9,915 bases of DNA from Tardiphaga sp. Its GTDB lineage: Bacteria; Pseudomonadota; Alphaproteobacteria; Rhizobiales; Xanthobacteraceae. The translations under genes and the position numbers were made by a program. The notes under the pieces are model-generated. The model was given only the letters and a program-made list of their open reading frames with translations. It was not told where the DNA came from and did no database searches. Of the stretch, positions 1 to 5,806 are shown in pieces; the first letter of the stretch is position 1; every line of letters starts with the position of its first letter. Location of the stretch: assembly GCA_028290765.1 (NCBI GenBank), contig JAQGJF010001013.1, forward strand, positions 1 to 9,915, given 5' to 3'.

Positions 1-1
1 G

Positions 2-664
2 ACACGCGCCGCCTGGATCGTGGAACATCTGCGGCAAGCGCTGCTCGACGGCCGCTATCCGTTCGGAAGCCGGATGAATGAAGTGCATCTCAGCCAGGAT
101 CTCGGCGTCTCGCGCACCCCGCTTCGAACCGCCATGCAGATGCTCGCGGGGGAGGGCCTGCTGCAGTACCGGCCCAACCGGGGTTTCACGGTGCGGGAGT
201 TTTCGGTGTCCGACATCGTCGGCGCGTTCGAGATGCGCGCCCTCGCCGAGGGCCTGGCCGCGAGACTTGCCGCCGAGAAGGGGCTGTCCGAGGCGCTGCG
301 GGCCAAGCTCGAACGCGCGCTGGCGGAGGGCGATGCCGCGCTCGCCGTCACATCCGATCCCGAAGCGCAACGGGCGGCCTATGCCCGCATCAACGCGGTT
401 TTTCATGCCGCGGTGCATGAAGCGGCCGGCTCGAGCCTCGTCGAAGACGTGGTGCGGTTATGCCAGCGCATGCCGCAAGCCTCCGCCCACAATGTCATGG
501 CCTTCGATCTCGGCGATGTGCGCGAACGGCATCGCGGGCATCATGAGATCTACGATGCCATCCTCGGCCGCGAACCGGCGGAGGCGGAAAGCCTGATGCG
601 CCGGCATGTGTTGTGGGTCAAGAAATCCATGGTTCGCGCATTTGCCCGACACGCGCGCGACTGA
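2..664 (+). CDS. GntR-family transcriptional regulator, FadR/FCD type (5' partial)
   Basis: This is a DNA-binding repressor or activator of the GntR family. The reading frame is open to the first bases of the window, and the codons before the GTG at position 20 already continue the typical first winged-helix helix, so the true start lies upstream. The winged-helix part has the family pattern LLDGRYPFGSRMNE, then LSQDLGVSRTPLRTAM (recognition helix) and GLLQYRPNRGFTVRE (wing). The C-terminal two-thirds is a helical FCD ligand-binding domain, with FEMRALAEGLAARLA, FHAAVHEAAG, HHEIYDAI and MRRHV. These supply the histidines that usually hold a metal or acidic ligand in FCD domains. About 10-25 N-terminal residues are missing compared with a normal protein of roughly 230 residues. 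The ligand and targets cannot be read here; relatives often control catabolism of organic or amino acids. No partner gene follows on the same strand, so its target is probably upstream or divergent. Confidence 0.93.
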   Translation, partial: TRAAWIVEHLRQALLDGRYPFGSRMNEVHLSQDLGVSRTPLRTAMQMLAGEGLLQYRPNRGFTVREFSVSDIVGAFEMRALAEGLAARLAAEKGLSEALRAKLERALAEGDAALAVTSDPEAQRAAYARINAVFHAAVHEAAGSSLVEDVVRLCQRMPQASAHNVMAFDLGDVRERHRGHHEIYDAILGREPAEAESLMRRHVLWVKKSMVRAFARHARD

Positions 665-691
665 GTCAAAGCGCCAGGCCGGATGAGCGCT

Positions 692-722
692 CAAACAAAA
701 AACCGCCTCCGTTGGGAGGCGG
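692..722 (-). terminator. Intrinsic terminator of the glycine-zipper gene
   Basis: A perfect 8-bp stem (CCGCCTCC at 703-710, GGAGGCGG at 715-722) with a 4-base loop is followed, in the minus direction, by TTTTTTGTTTG (702 down to 692). It lies 30 bp past the stop codon of the minus-strand gene at 753-1055. The T tract is on the minus side only, so it serves that gene rather than the converging GntR gene. Confidence 0.85.
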
Positions 723-752
723 CGTCGCAGCAGAGCGGATGGCGCGTGACAG

Positions 753-1055
753 CTAGTTGCAGACTTCCACCCGGCGGAAGCGCCAGTCATAGCCGTCCCA
801 GTAACGCTCGCGAATCATGCGGCATGCGGGTTCTTCGACATAGACCCGCTCCGGCGGCGGCGCCGGCGCGTAGTAAACCGGCGGCGGTGGCGCCGGACGC
901 GCGGCGAGCGCACCGCCGAGCAACATTCCGCCGAGAAGACCGCCAGCCACACCGGCGGCGATCTGGCCGCCTTCGGCTTTTGCCTGCGGAGCGACAGCCA
1001 GGCTCGACCCGACGGTCAAGGCGGCGGCGAGGGCGCCAACGATGATCCTGTTCAT
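753..1055 (-). CDS. Small exported glycine-zipper protein with Pro-rich linker and two cysteines
   Basis: A 100-residue hypothetical protein. An in-frame start exists 21 bp upstream, but the ATG at 1055 is preceded by GGGAGA with 7-nt spacing and directly begins a signal peptide (MNRIIVGALAAALTVGSSLA, AKA cleavage site near residue 27), so it is preferred. Residues 29-50 form a glycine zipper (repeated G-x3-G steps), a motif that packs membrane-associated helices. A proline-rich linker follows (RPAPPPPVYYAPAPPPERVYVEEP). The conserved-looking tail is charged and aromatic (RERYWDGYDWRFRRVEVCN), with Cys78 and Cys99 able to form a disulfide in the periplasm. Similar small proteins are common in Bradyrhizobium relatives, but I know no function for them. 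A periplasmic or outer-membrane-associated structural role is an inference. The gene lies downstream of the caspase-like gene on the same strand, 166 bp away, and ends in a strong terminator. Confidence 0.85.
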   Translation of the reverse strand: MNRIIVGALAAALTVGSSLAVAPQAKAEGGQIAAGVAGGLLGGMLLGGALAARPAPPPPVYYAPAPPPERVYVEEPACRMIRERYWDGYDWRFRRVEVCN

Positions 1056-1147
1056 TTGGTTATCTCCCGATCGCATCTCAGGTGCACGGTGGTTGGTGCA
1101 TCAACGTCTCCGGAATAATTTAAGAATTTGTTAATCTTCATTGGCGG

Positions 1148-1168
1148 AGCCGTCAAAAACAGACGGCT
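1148..1168 (-). terminator. Weak hairpin downstream of the caspase-like gene
   Basis: A perfect 7-bp stem (AGCCGTC at 1148-1154, GACGGCT at 1162-1168) with a 7-base, T-rich loop on the minus strand lies about 55 bp past the stop of the caspase-like gene. No U tract follows the stem in the minus direction, so an intrinsic terminator is only a possibility. The AT-rich stretch at about 1112-1140 just beyond it could instead hold the promoter of the glycine-zipper gene. Confidence 0.25.
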
Positions 1169-1221
1169 GCGACGATTGGGTTTGCCGTGCCTGCTTGCGC
1201 GACGCCATCGTTGCGCTCCGC

Positions 1222-3837
1222 TCACCGCGGGCAGGGCTGGCCGTTCGGCAGTGTGCACGGCTTGCCGGCCGGTGGTGCCGGGCGCGCAGCGGGTGGCGGC
1301 GGTGCCGGACGCGGAGGCGGTGGTGGTGCCGGACGCGCAACAGGCGGCGGTGGTGGTGCCGGTCGCGCAACAGGCGGCGGTGGCGGTGCCGGTCGCGCAA
1401 CAGGCGGCGGCGGAGCCGGTCGCGCAACAGGAGGCGGCGGTGGAGCCGGTCGCGCAACCGGAGGCGGCGGCGGTGTCGGTCGTGCAACAGGTGCCGGACG
1501 CGCAGCGGCCGGTGGCGGCGGTGCAGATGGACGCGCGGCAGCGGGCGGCGGTGGAGTCGGACGAGCAGCGCCGGGTGGCAGTGGCGGCGGCGTGGCTGGC
1601 TTCACCGAATTCGAAGACGCTGGCGCTGCCGGCGCCGGAGCTGGTCCAGGCGTTGGCGACGATTTTGCACCGGTCGGCGGAGCGCCCGGTGCTGTCGGTG
1701 CGCCCGGCACCGGCGGCAGCGGCTGACCGTTGGCTCCCGGCAATGTCGATCCCGGCCGCGTGGCCGAATTCGGTGCTGCGGGCGCGGTCGTTTGTCCGGG
1801 CGTTGGCGACGATTTTGCGCCGGCGGGCGGTGCGCCCGGTGTTGTCGGTGTGCCGGGCACCGGCGGTAGTGGCTGCCCGTTGGCTCCGGGCAATGCCGAC
1901 CCTGGCCGCGTGGCTGAATTCGGAGCCGGTGCTGTGGGCGCCGGCGTCGGTCCGGGCGTTGCCAGCGGTGTTGCGCCGGCGGGAAGCGGACGGCCGTTCG
2001 CGCCGGGCAGCGTTTGTCCGGGCTGCTTCGCAGCTGTGCCGGGCGCCGTGTTCGGGGCAGGCGTCGATGCCGGTGCACCCGGCGTCGCAGGTTGAGCGCC
2101 CGGGGCGGCTGCACCGGGAGCCGGCTTGCCGTTCGTCGCGGCCGCGCCCGGTGCGGATTGCGCCGGCGCCGCCTGCACGCGCATCATGGGTTTGAGCGGT
2201 TGCGCCGGGGGACTGGGGGTCAGCGCCGCTTTGCTGGAGAGCGATGCTGGCAGTGATGGCGTCAGCAGCGCTGCGGCGCCTGCGCCAGCCACACCCGCGG
2301 CGACGACGCCGGCCTTTGACGGTGATGATGCGGGCGCCGCGCTCGCCGGAGCCGCCGGCGGCGGCGCAACGGTTTGCGCCTGTCCACTCGGATTGGTGAT
2401 CGTCACCACATTCGTGGTGTTGTTGACCACCACGGTGTTGTGGATGTTGTTGTAGATGATGTTGTTCGGCGGCGCTGACACATATTCAGGCGGCCGCACC
2501 CACACCGGCACCGGGCTGTAATCCGGGACCGGAAGGAAAAAGGCATAGACCGGCGGCGGCGGCGGCGGCAGATCGACAAAATAGACCGGCCGCGGCGGCA
2601 GGAAGAACACCGGCGGCGGTGGCGGCGGTTCAAATCCGAAATCCGGATCGTCGAACATCAGCACCGGGCGGTCGACATAGACGATTTCGTCCGGCGGCGG
2701 CGGCGGCACGTCGTAAGGAATCACGGAAAAGCTTGGCGGCGGCTCGAAGGCCGCCGAAAGATAAGCGAGGCGGCGCCGCGCATCATCGGAATGCGCGCCG
2801 CGCGGGTAGCGCCGCAGATAGGACCAGTAGGCCGGTGGCGTGTTGACGCTGCGCGTGCGGCGCCAGGTGATGGCCTCGCGGCGGGCGGCGACGATGGCGC
2901 GAACCCGTCGCGCCATCGGATCGTTCGGATAGGCCTCGAGGAAGGCCTCGTAGTCGGGCAGCGTGTCGCGGTCGACCGCGGCCAGATAGGCCTCCTGGGC
3001 GCTGAATTCGCGCACCGGCCGCGTCCTGATCGAGGACGTCTGCTCGGTTGAAACCGCCGGCGGCGGCGCGTCGGGGGCGCGTTCAAAGAAAACGAACGGG
3101 TCCTGCAGCTTGGAGGCGTTCCACGGCACCTGGGCGCCCTTGGTCAGCTCGTTGACGCGAAGCCTGATCCGGCTGAACAGGTCTTCCGCCCGCAGGCCGC
3201 CCTCACGCATCATTTCGGCAAGGGCCTGGGCGTAGGTCGAATAGGGCCCGGCCTCGTCGGGCGCCACGGTCCCCGGCGCGGCATTGAACGCGACCAGCAC
3301 ACCCTGCTCGGGTTCGACCAGCGCCAACCCTCCGGTCAGCGGGGTGCCGGTCTTGGCGAAGGGATTGGCGCGCGCGATGTCGAGAACCACCATGCTGGCC
3401 TTCAACTTCAGTGCGGCCAGCGGCACGGTATAGTCGGACAGCCGCAGCGCCTCGGCCGACACATTGACGTCGCGCGCTATCCTGGCGTCGATCGGCGCGA
3501 AATAGTTCTCGCCCTCGAGCTGCAATCCGTATCCGGCGAGATAGACGAACGCGACGGTCTCCGGCCCGCCGGTCGCCGCCTTGTCGAGGAACTCGCGGAA
3601 CGTCCGGCGCAGCGTATCCTGGTCGAGGTCGCGCGCGCCGGTGACGTCGAAGCCGGCAGCCTGCAGGGTCTGCGCGATCAAGCCGGCGTCGTTGGCGGTG
3701 GTCGGCAGTGCCCCGGCCTGATAATTGGCGTTGCCGATCACGAGCGCGATGCGCCGTTCCGACGGGGCCGCCTCTGAAGGCGACGCGGCAACCACCAGGC
3801 AGACCAAAAAGGCCGCGGCGAATTTCAAGATCGACAT
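1222..3837 (-). CDS. Exported caspase-fold (C14) pseudoprotease with long Pro-rich repeat tail
   Basis: An 871-residue protein. The ATG at 3837 is chosen over an in-frame start 48 bp upstream because GTGGGGA lies 6 nt before it and it opens a signal peptide (residues 1 to about 24). Residues 27-255 match the caspase p20 fold (RRIALVIGNANYQ, then GENYFAPIDA, then LDIARANPF). The catalytic His position in YLAGYGLQ is Tyr103 and the catalytic Cys position is Ala155, so protease activity is not expected. Residues about 280-360 hold two degenerate helical repeats (YEAFLEAYPNDPMARRVRA and YWSYLRRYPRGAHSDDARRR). From about 375 the protein is proline-rich, with an Asn/Val-rich island at 458-478, two 50-residue repeats (639-738), PPPPPVARPA repeats (785-841) and a C-terminal tail with Cys861 and Cys869. 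After signal removal these are the only cysteines. It likely acts as a periplasmic or cell-surface scaffold. The caspase fold is clear; the role is unknown. Confidence 0.9.
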   Translation of the reverse strand: MSILKFAAAFLVCLVVAASPSEAAPSERRIALVIGNANYQAGALPTTANDAGLIAQTLQAAGFDVTGARDLDQDTLRRTFREFLDKAATGGPETVAFVYLAGYGLQLEGENYFAPIDARIARDVNVSAEALRLSDYTVPLAALKLKASMVVLDIARANPFAKTGTPLTGGLALVEPEQGVLVAFNAAPGTVAPDEAGPYSTYAQALAEMMREGGLRAEDLFSRIRLRVNELTKGAQVPWNASKLQDPFVFFERAPDAPPPAVSTEQTSSIRTRPVREFSAQEAYLAAVDRDTLPDYEAFLEAYPNDPMARRVRAIVAARREAITWRRTRSVNTPPAYWSYLRRYPRGAHSDDARRRLAYLSAAFEPPPSFSVIPYDVPPPPPDEIVYVDRPVLMFDDPDFGFEPPPPPPVFFLPPRPVYFVDLPPPPPPVYAFFLPVPDYSPVPVWVRPPEYVSAPPNNIIYNNIHNTVVVNNTTNVVTITNPSGQAQTVAPPPAAPASAAPASSPSKAGVVAAGVAGAGAAALLTPSLPASLSSKAALTPSPPAQPLKPMMRVQAAPAQSAPGAAATNGKPAPGAAAPGAQPATPGAPASTPAPNTAPGTAAKQPGQTLPGANGRPLPAGATPLATPGPTPAPTAPAPNSATRPGSALPGANGQPLPPVPGTPTTPGAPPAGAKSSPTPGQTTAPAAPNSATRPGSTLPGANGQPLPPVPGAPTAPGAPPTGAKSSPTPGPAPAPAAPASSNSVKPATPPPLPPGAARPTPPPPAAARPSAPPPPAAARPAPVARPTPPPPPVARPAPPPPPVARPAPPPPVARPAPPPPPVARPAPPPPPVARPAPPPPPRPAPPPPAARPAPPAGKPCTLPNGQPCPR
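1318..1485 (-). repeat. 30/27-bp tandem repeats encoding PPPPPVARPA units
   Basis: Within the caspase-like gene, near-identical units run head to tail with a period of 30 bp, and 27 bp in one unit. Each encodes ARPAPPPPPV (or one proline fewer). All steps are multiples of three, so the frame is kept while the length can vary. Less regular copies extend the proline-rich stretch on both sides (about 1270-1605). GC is extreme, with strong strand bias (purine/GC-skewed plus strand). Confidence 0.85.
1624..1923 (-). repeat. Two direct 150-bp repeats in the caspase-like gene
   Basis: Two adjacent imperfect copies of a 150-bp unit encode residues 639-688 and 689-738 of the caspase-like protein. Both contain NSATRPGS, LPGANGQPLPPVPG and GAKSSPTPG at a spacing of exactly 50 residues. 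On DNA, for example, CGTTGGCGACGATTTTGC begins at 1651 and again at 1801. A more diverged partial copy precedes them (LPGANGRPL at about residue 610). Confidence 0.88.
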
Positions 3838-4028
3838 CAGGCGTCCCCACGCTGTTTCGAGTGTCAGAATGACATCAAAGGACAACAGCGTTGAACCAAT
3901 TCTGAATGAAACGGGTCCGAATTGAGGCAGGCCGGAACGCGCCAGCCGATCCGGCCGGTTCGAGGGCGATTGCCAGTTTGGGGAGGATGTCCGCGGAAAT
4001 CGTTCAGCGGGCGATGTCGATCAGGCGT

Positions 4029-4325
4029 TCAGCGCCTGGGCTTGGCGACGCTTCCGGTGGCCATTTCAGCCTCGCATGAAGCCTTGCCGGGTGCGGGAGC
4101 CTGGCATTTGTATAAGTTCCCGGTGAGGCGATCGACCAGCCACGCCGTCTCTTCGTTTGAAGTCTCGATGGCGACGTAGCGTGTGCCGGCGGTCAGGATC
4201 AGCGCAGACAGCAAGATGGCGGCGGCGATGATCGTCGCGCCAATGATCGAAGGGAACCTCGGATAAGCACCGTCCAAATCCCCGCTTCTTCGGCTTTCGA
4301 TTTGTCTTCTTTGATTTTGCAGCAC
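4029..4325 (-). CDS. Small single-span membrane protein, probably frameshifted at its N-terminus
   Basis: Read alone this frame gives 98 residues from a GTG at 4325 with no convincing ribosome-binding site. It has one membrane helix (SIIGATIIAAAILLSALILTAG, residues 26-47) and a short extracytoplasmic domain (RYVAIETSNEETAWLVDRLTGNLYKCQ) with Cys74 and Cys84. The domain is likely a periplasmic hypothetical module with a Trp/Asp/Leu-Thr-Gly core. I do not recognise a named family. The sequence before the helix is poor in this frame. In another frame a GTG at 4420, overlapping the marR stop as GTGA, starts a lysine-rich hydrophilic segment (VTAHENRNSDAKTTSKKTD, on to KSKAEEAG). One extra G in the G4 run at 4280-4283 would join the two into a 130-residue protein (…AEEAGDLDGAYPRFPS…). 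The gene may therefore be a frameshifted remnant, a phase-variable gene or an assembly error, or it may start internally. It is downstream of marR and probably co-transcribed. Confidence 0.62.
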   Translation of the reverse strand: MLQNQRRQIESRRSGDLDGAYPRFPSIIGATIIAAAILLSALILTAGTRYVAIETSNEETAWLVDRLTGNLYKCQAPAPGKASCEAEMATGSVAKPRR

Positions 4326-4416
4326 TGAGGTTTGTTCGCAGCCTTGTTGGCCGTTTTTGTGACATCCGTTTTCTTCGACGTTGTCTTTGCGTCCGAATTG
4401 CGATTTTCGTGCGCCG

Positions 4417-4869
4417 TCACGCTTGCCGCGTTCCCGGGCAGGCTGCGATGCGTTCGAGCAACGGGCCGGCCTCGATCAGCAGGCCCCGTTGCTTCGCCGT
4501 CAGGCACGCGGCCATGGACTCCGCCAGCCAGCGGTCGCGCCGGGCGCGGCTGTCGTTGAGCCACTTTCGGCCCAATGGGCTGAGGCGGATCCGGACCTTG
4601 CGACGGTCTTCGTCGTCGGGCGTACGCACGATGAGCTTGCGCGCTTCCAGCGAGCGCAGCATGGCGGCGAGGTTCGACGAGCGCATGCCCTGGTCCACCG
4701 CGAGCACCGACGGCGTCGCCGAACCGCCGTGGCGGTCGATCGCACCCAGCACCAGCAGCCGCGCCCACGATCGGTCGTCGGCATGGGCCTCGCGCCGCAA
4801 CCGCCGGGAAACCGTCATCAACTGCATTCGCAATTGCGTGATGGCACGGGGAGCCGGTTGAATTTTCAT
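4417..4869 (-). CDS. MarR-family transcriptional regulator
   Basis: A 150-residue winged-helix regulator, normal length for MarR proteins, which act as dimers that let go of DNA on binding a small molecule (often phenolic). An N-terminal dimerisation helix (residues 8-30) leads into the DNA-binding domain. Its recognition helix is MRSSNLAAMLRSLEARKLIVR (62-82) and the beta wing is TPDDEDRRKVRIRLSPLG (83-100), with the usual Asp-x-Arg-Arg. A C-terminal helix pair (101-142) completes the dimer. The ATG at 4869 is the first in frame and sits just beyond an 8-bp inverted repeat. It is divergent from the lyase gene with about 59 bp between starts, the standard arrangement for a local repressor acting on its neighbour and itself. 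The stop codon overlaps a GTG (GTGA) that may begin the N-terminus of the next minus-strand gene. The ligand cannot be told from sequence. Confidence 0.93.
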   Translation of the reverse strand: MKIQPAPRAITQLRMQLMTVSRRLRREAHADDRSWARLLVLGAIDRHGGSATPSVLAVDQGMRSSNLAAMLRSLEARKLIVRTPDDEDRRKVRIRLSPLGRKWLNDSRARRDRWLAESMAACLTAKQRGLLIEAGPLLERIAACPGTRQA

Positions 4870-4876
4870 CCGGTTA

Positions 4877-4896
4877 TTTTGATATAGCTATCAAAA
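4877..4896. promoter_or_regulatory. Likely MarR operator in the divergent region
   Basis: A perfect inverted repeat of 8-bp arms (TTTTGATA at 4877-4884, TATCAAAA at 4889-4896) around TAGC. Size and AT-richness fit operators of MarR dimers. It begins 8 bp upstream of the marR start and 33 bp upstream of the lyase start, so binding could block both transcripts. A nested palindrome ATAGCTAT (4884-4891) gives an alternative centre. Binding by this MarR is inferred from position. Confidence 0.7.
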
Positions 4897-4928
4897 CATA
4901 GCAATATGAAAAAGTGACAGGAGGCCCG

Positions 4929-5792
4929 ATGACAGCCAGCACCCTGAAAACCCTGATCAAGGAAAAGCCGTTCGTCACGGCACCCGGAATTTTCGACCTG
5001 ATCTCGGCCAAGCTGGCCGATCGCACCACGGCCGACGCGCTCTACATGACCGGATATGGAACCGTGGCGTCGTATCTCGGGCTGCCCGACGCGGGGCTCG
5101 CCACCTATTCACAGATGCTCGATCGCGTGCGGGCTATCGCGCAGGCCGTGCACAAGCCGCTGATCGCTGACGGCGACACCGGCTATGGCGGGCTGCTGAA
5201 CGTGCATCATGCGGTGCGTGGCTACGAGCGGGCCGGGGCCGCGGCGATCCAGCTCGAGGACCAGCAGAATCCGAAGAAATGCGGCCATACGCCCAACCGG
5301 CATGTGGTTCCGGTGAAGGACATGATCAATAAACTCAAGGTCGCGAACGATGCGCGATCGTCGGCGGATTTCCTGATCATCGCCCGCACCGACGCGCGGA
5401 CATCGCTCGGCCTCGACGAGGCGATCCGGCGCGGCGAAGCCTACGCCCGGGCGGGAGCGGACATCATTTTCATCGAGAGCCCGGAAACGGAAGACGAAAT
5501 GCGCCGGATCGGAGCGGCGCTCGATGTGCCGCTGGTCTCTAACCAGCTGCATGGCGGCCGCACCCCGATCCTCGACCCGGATCGGCTCCAGGCAATCGGT
5601 TACCGGATGGCGATCTATCCGACCGCGGGCCTCTTGGCCACCGCCCATGCCCTCCGCAGCGTTTACGCTTCGCTGGCCGACCGCCAGCCGGTGCAGGCGC
5701 CATTGTATGACTTCGATGCGTTCAGCGCCCTGATCGGCTTTCAGGAAGTGTGGGATTTCGAGAAGAAATACGCCGCACTCGAAGCAGATTGA
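4929..5792 (+). CDS. Isocitrate lyase/PEP mutase superfamily lyase (methylisocitrate/dimethylmalate lyase-like)
   Basis: A 287-residue alpha/beta-barrel enzyme that by family cleaves (or decarboxylates) a 2- or 3-carbon unit from a hydroxy-di- or tricarboxylate with a Mg ion. An in-frame GTG lies 15 bp upstream, but the ATG at 4929 follows AGGAGG closely and is preferred. Seen motifs: substrate loop YMTGYGTVASYLGLPDAG (39-56), metal site ADGDTGYGG (Asp81, Asp83), QLEDQ (Glu110), and the flexible active-site loop KKCGH with Cys118, followed by the barrel motif IARTDAR (151-157) and SNQLHGG. KKCGH/KRCGH with its Cys marks C-C lyases such as methylisocitrate and dimethylmalate lyase, and argues against a phosphoenolpyruvate mutase or a Cys-less oxaloacetate decarboxylase. 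The exact substrate is uncertain. The gene starts the plus-strand set, is divergent from marR, and is followed by a cytochrome b561 gene after 14 bp, so it is probably MarR-controlled. Confidence 0.9.
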   Translation: MTASTLKTLIKEKPFVTAPGIFDLISAKLADRTTADALYMTGYGTVASYLGLPDAGLATYSQMLDRVRAIAQAVHKPLIADGDTGYGGLLNVHHAVRGYERAGAAAIQLEDQQNPKKCGHTPNRHVVPVKDMINKLKVANDARSSADFLIIARTDARTSLGLDEAIRRGEAYARAGADIIFIESPETEDEMRRIGAALDVPLVSNQLHGGRTPILDPDRLQAIGYRMAIYPTAGLLATAHALRSVYASLADRQPVQAPLYDFDAFSALIGFQEVWDFEKKYAALEAD

Positions 5793-5806
5793 AGGCGCTG
5801 AACGAC

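Noticed and set aside
1300..1500. Regular repeats that resemble a CRISPR array
   Set aside because: Units are directly adjacent without unique spacers, in steps of 30 or 27 bp, and encode Pro-rich peptide in one long frame.
1128..2195. Long plus-strand open frames (355, 242 and 179 codons) opposite the caspase-like gene
   Set aside because: They are low-complexity by-products (Arg-, Ala/Val- and Gly-rich) of the GC-rich proline codons on the other strand, with no start signal or domain.
4022..4038. Hairpin CAGGCG-TTCAG-CGCCTG at the stop of the small membrane protein
   Set aside because: Only 6 bp of stem and no T tract after it in the minus direction; too weak to call a terminator.
3725..4179. 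Short plus-strand open frames of 66 and 85 codons around the caspase-like gene's upstream region
   Set aside because: No ribosome-binding site or protein-like composition; they overlap the starts or ends of the real minus-strand genes.
4199..4768. A 189-codon minus-strand frame across marR
   Set aside because: The portion inside marR is an out-of-frame Arg/Pro-rich shadow; only the part after 4420 looks like real protein and is treated as the possible N-terminus of the small membrane protein.
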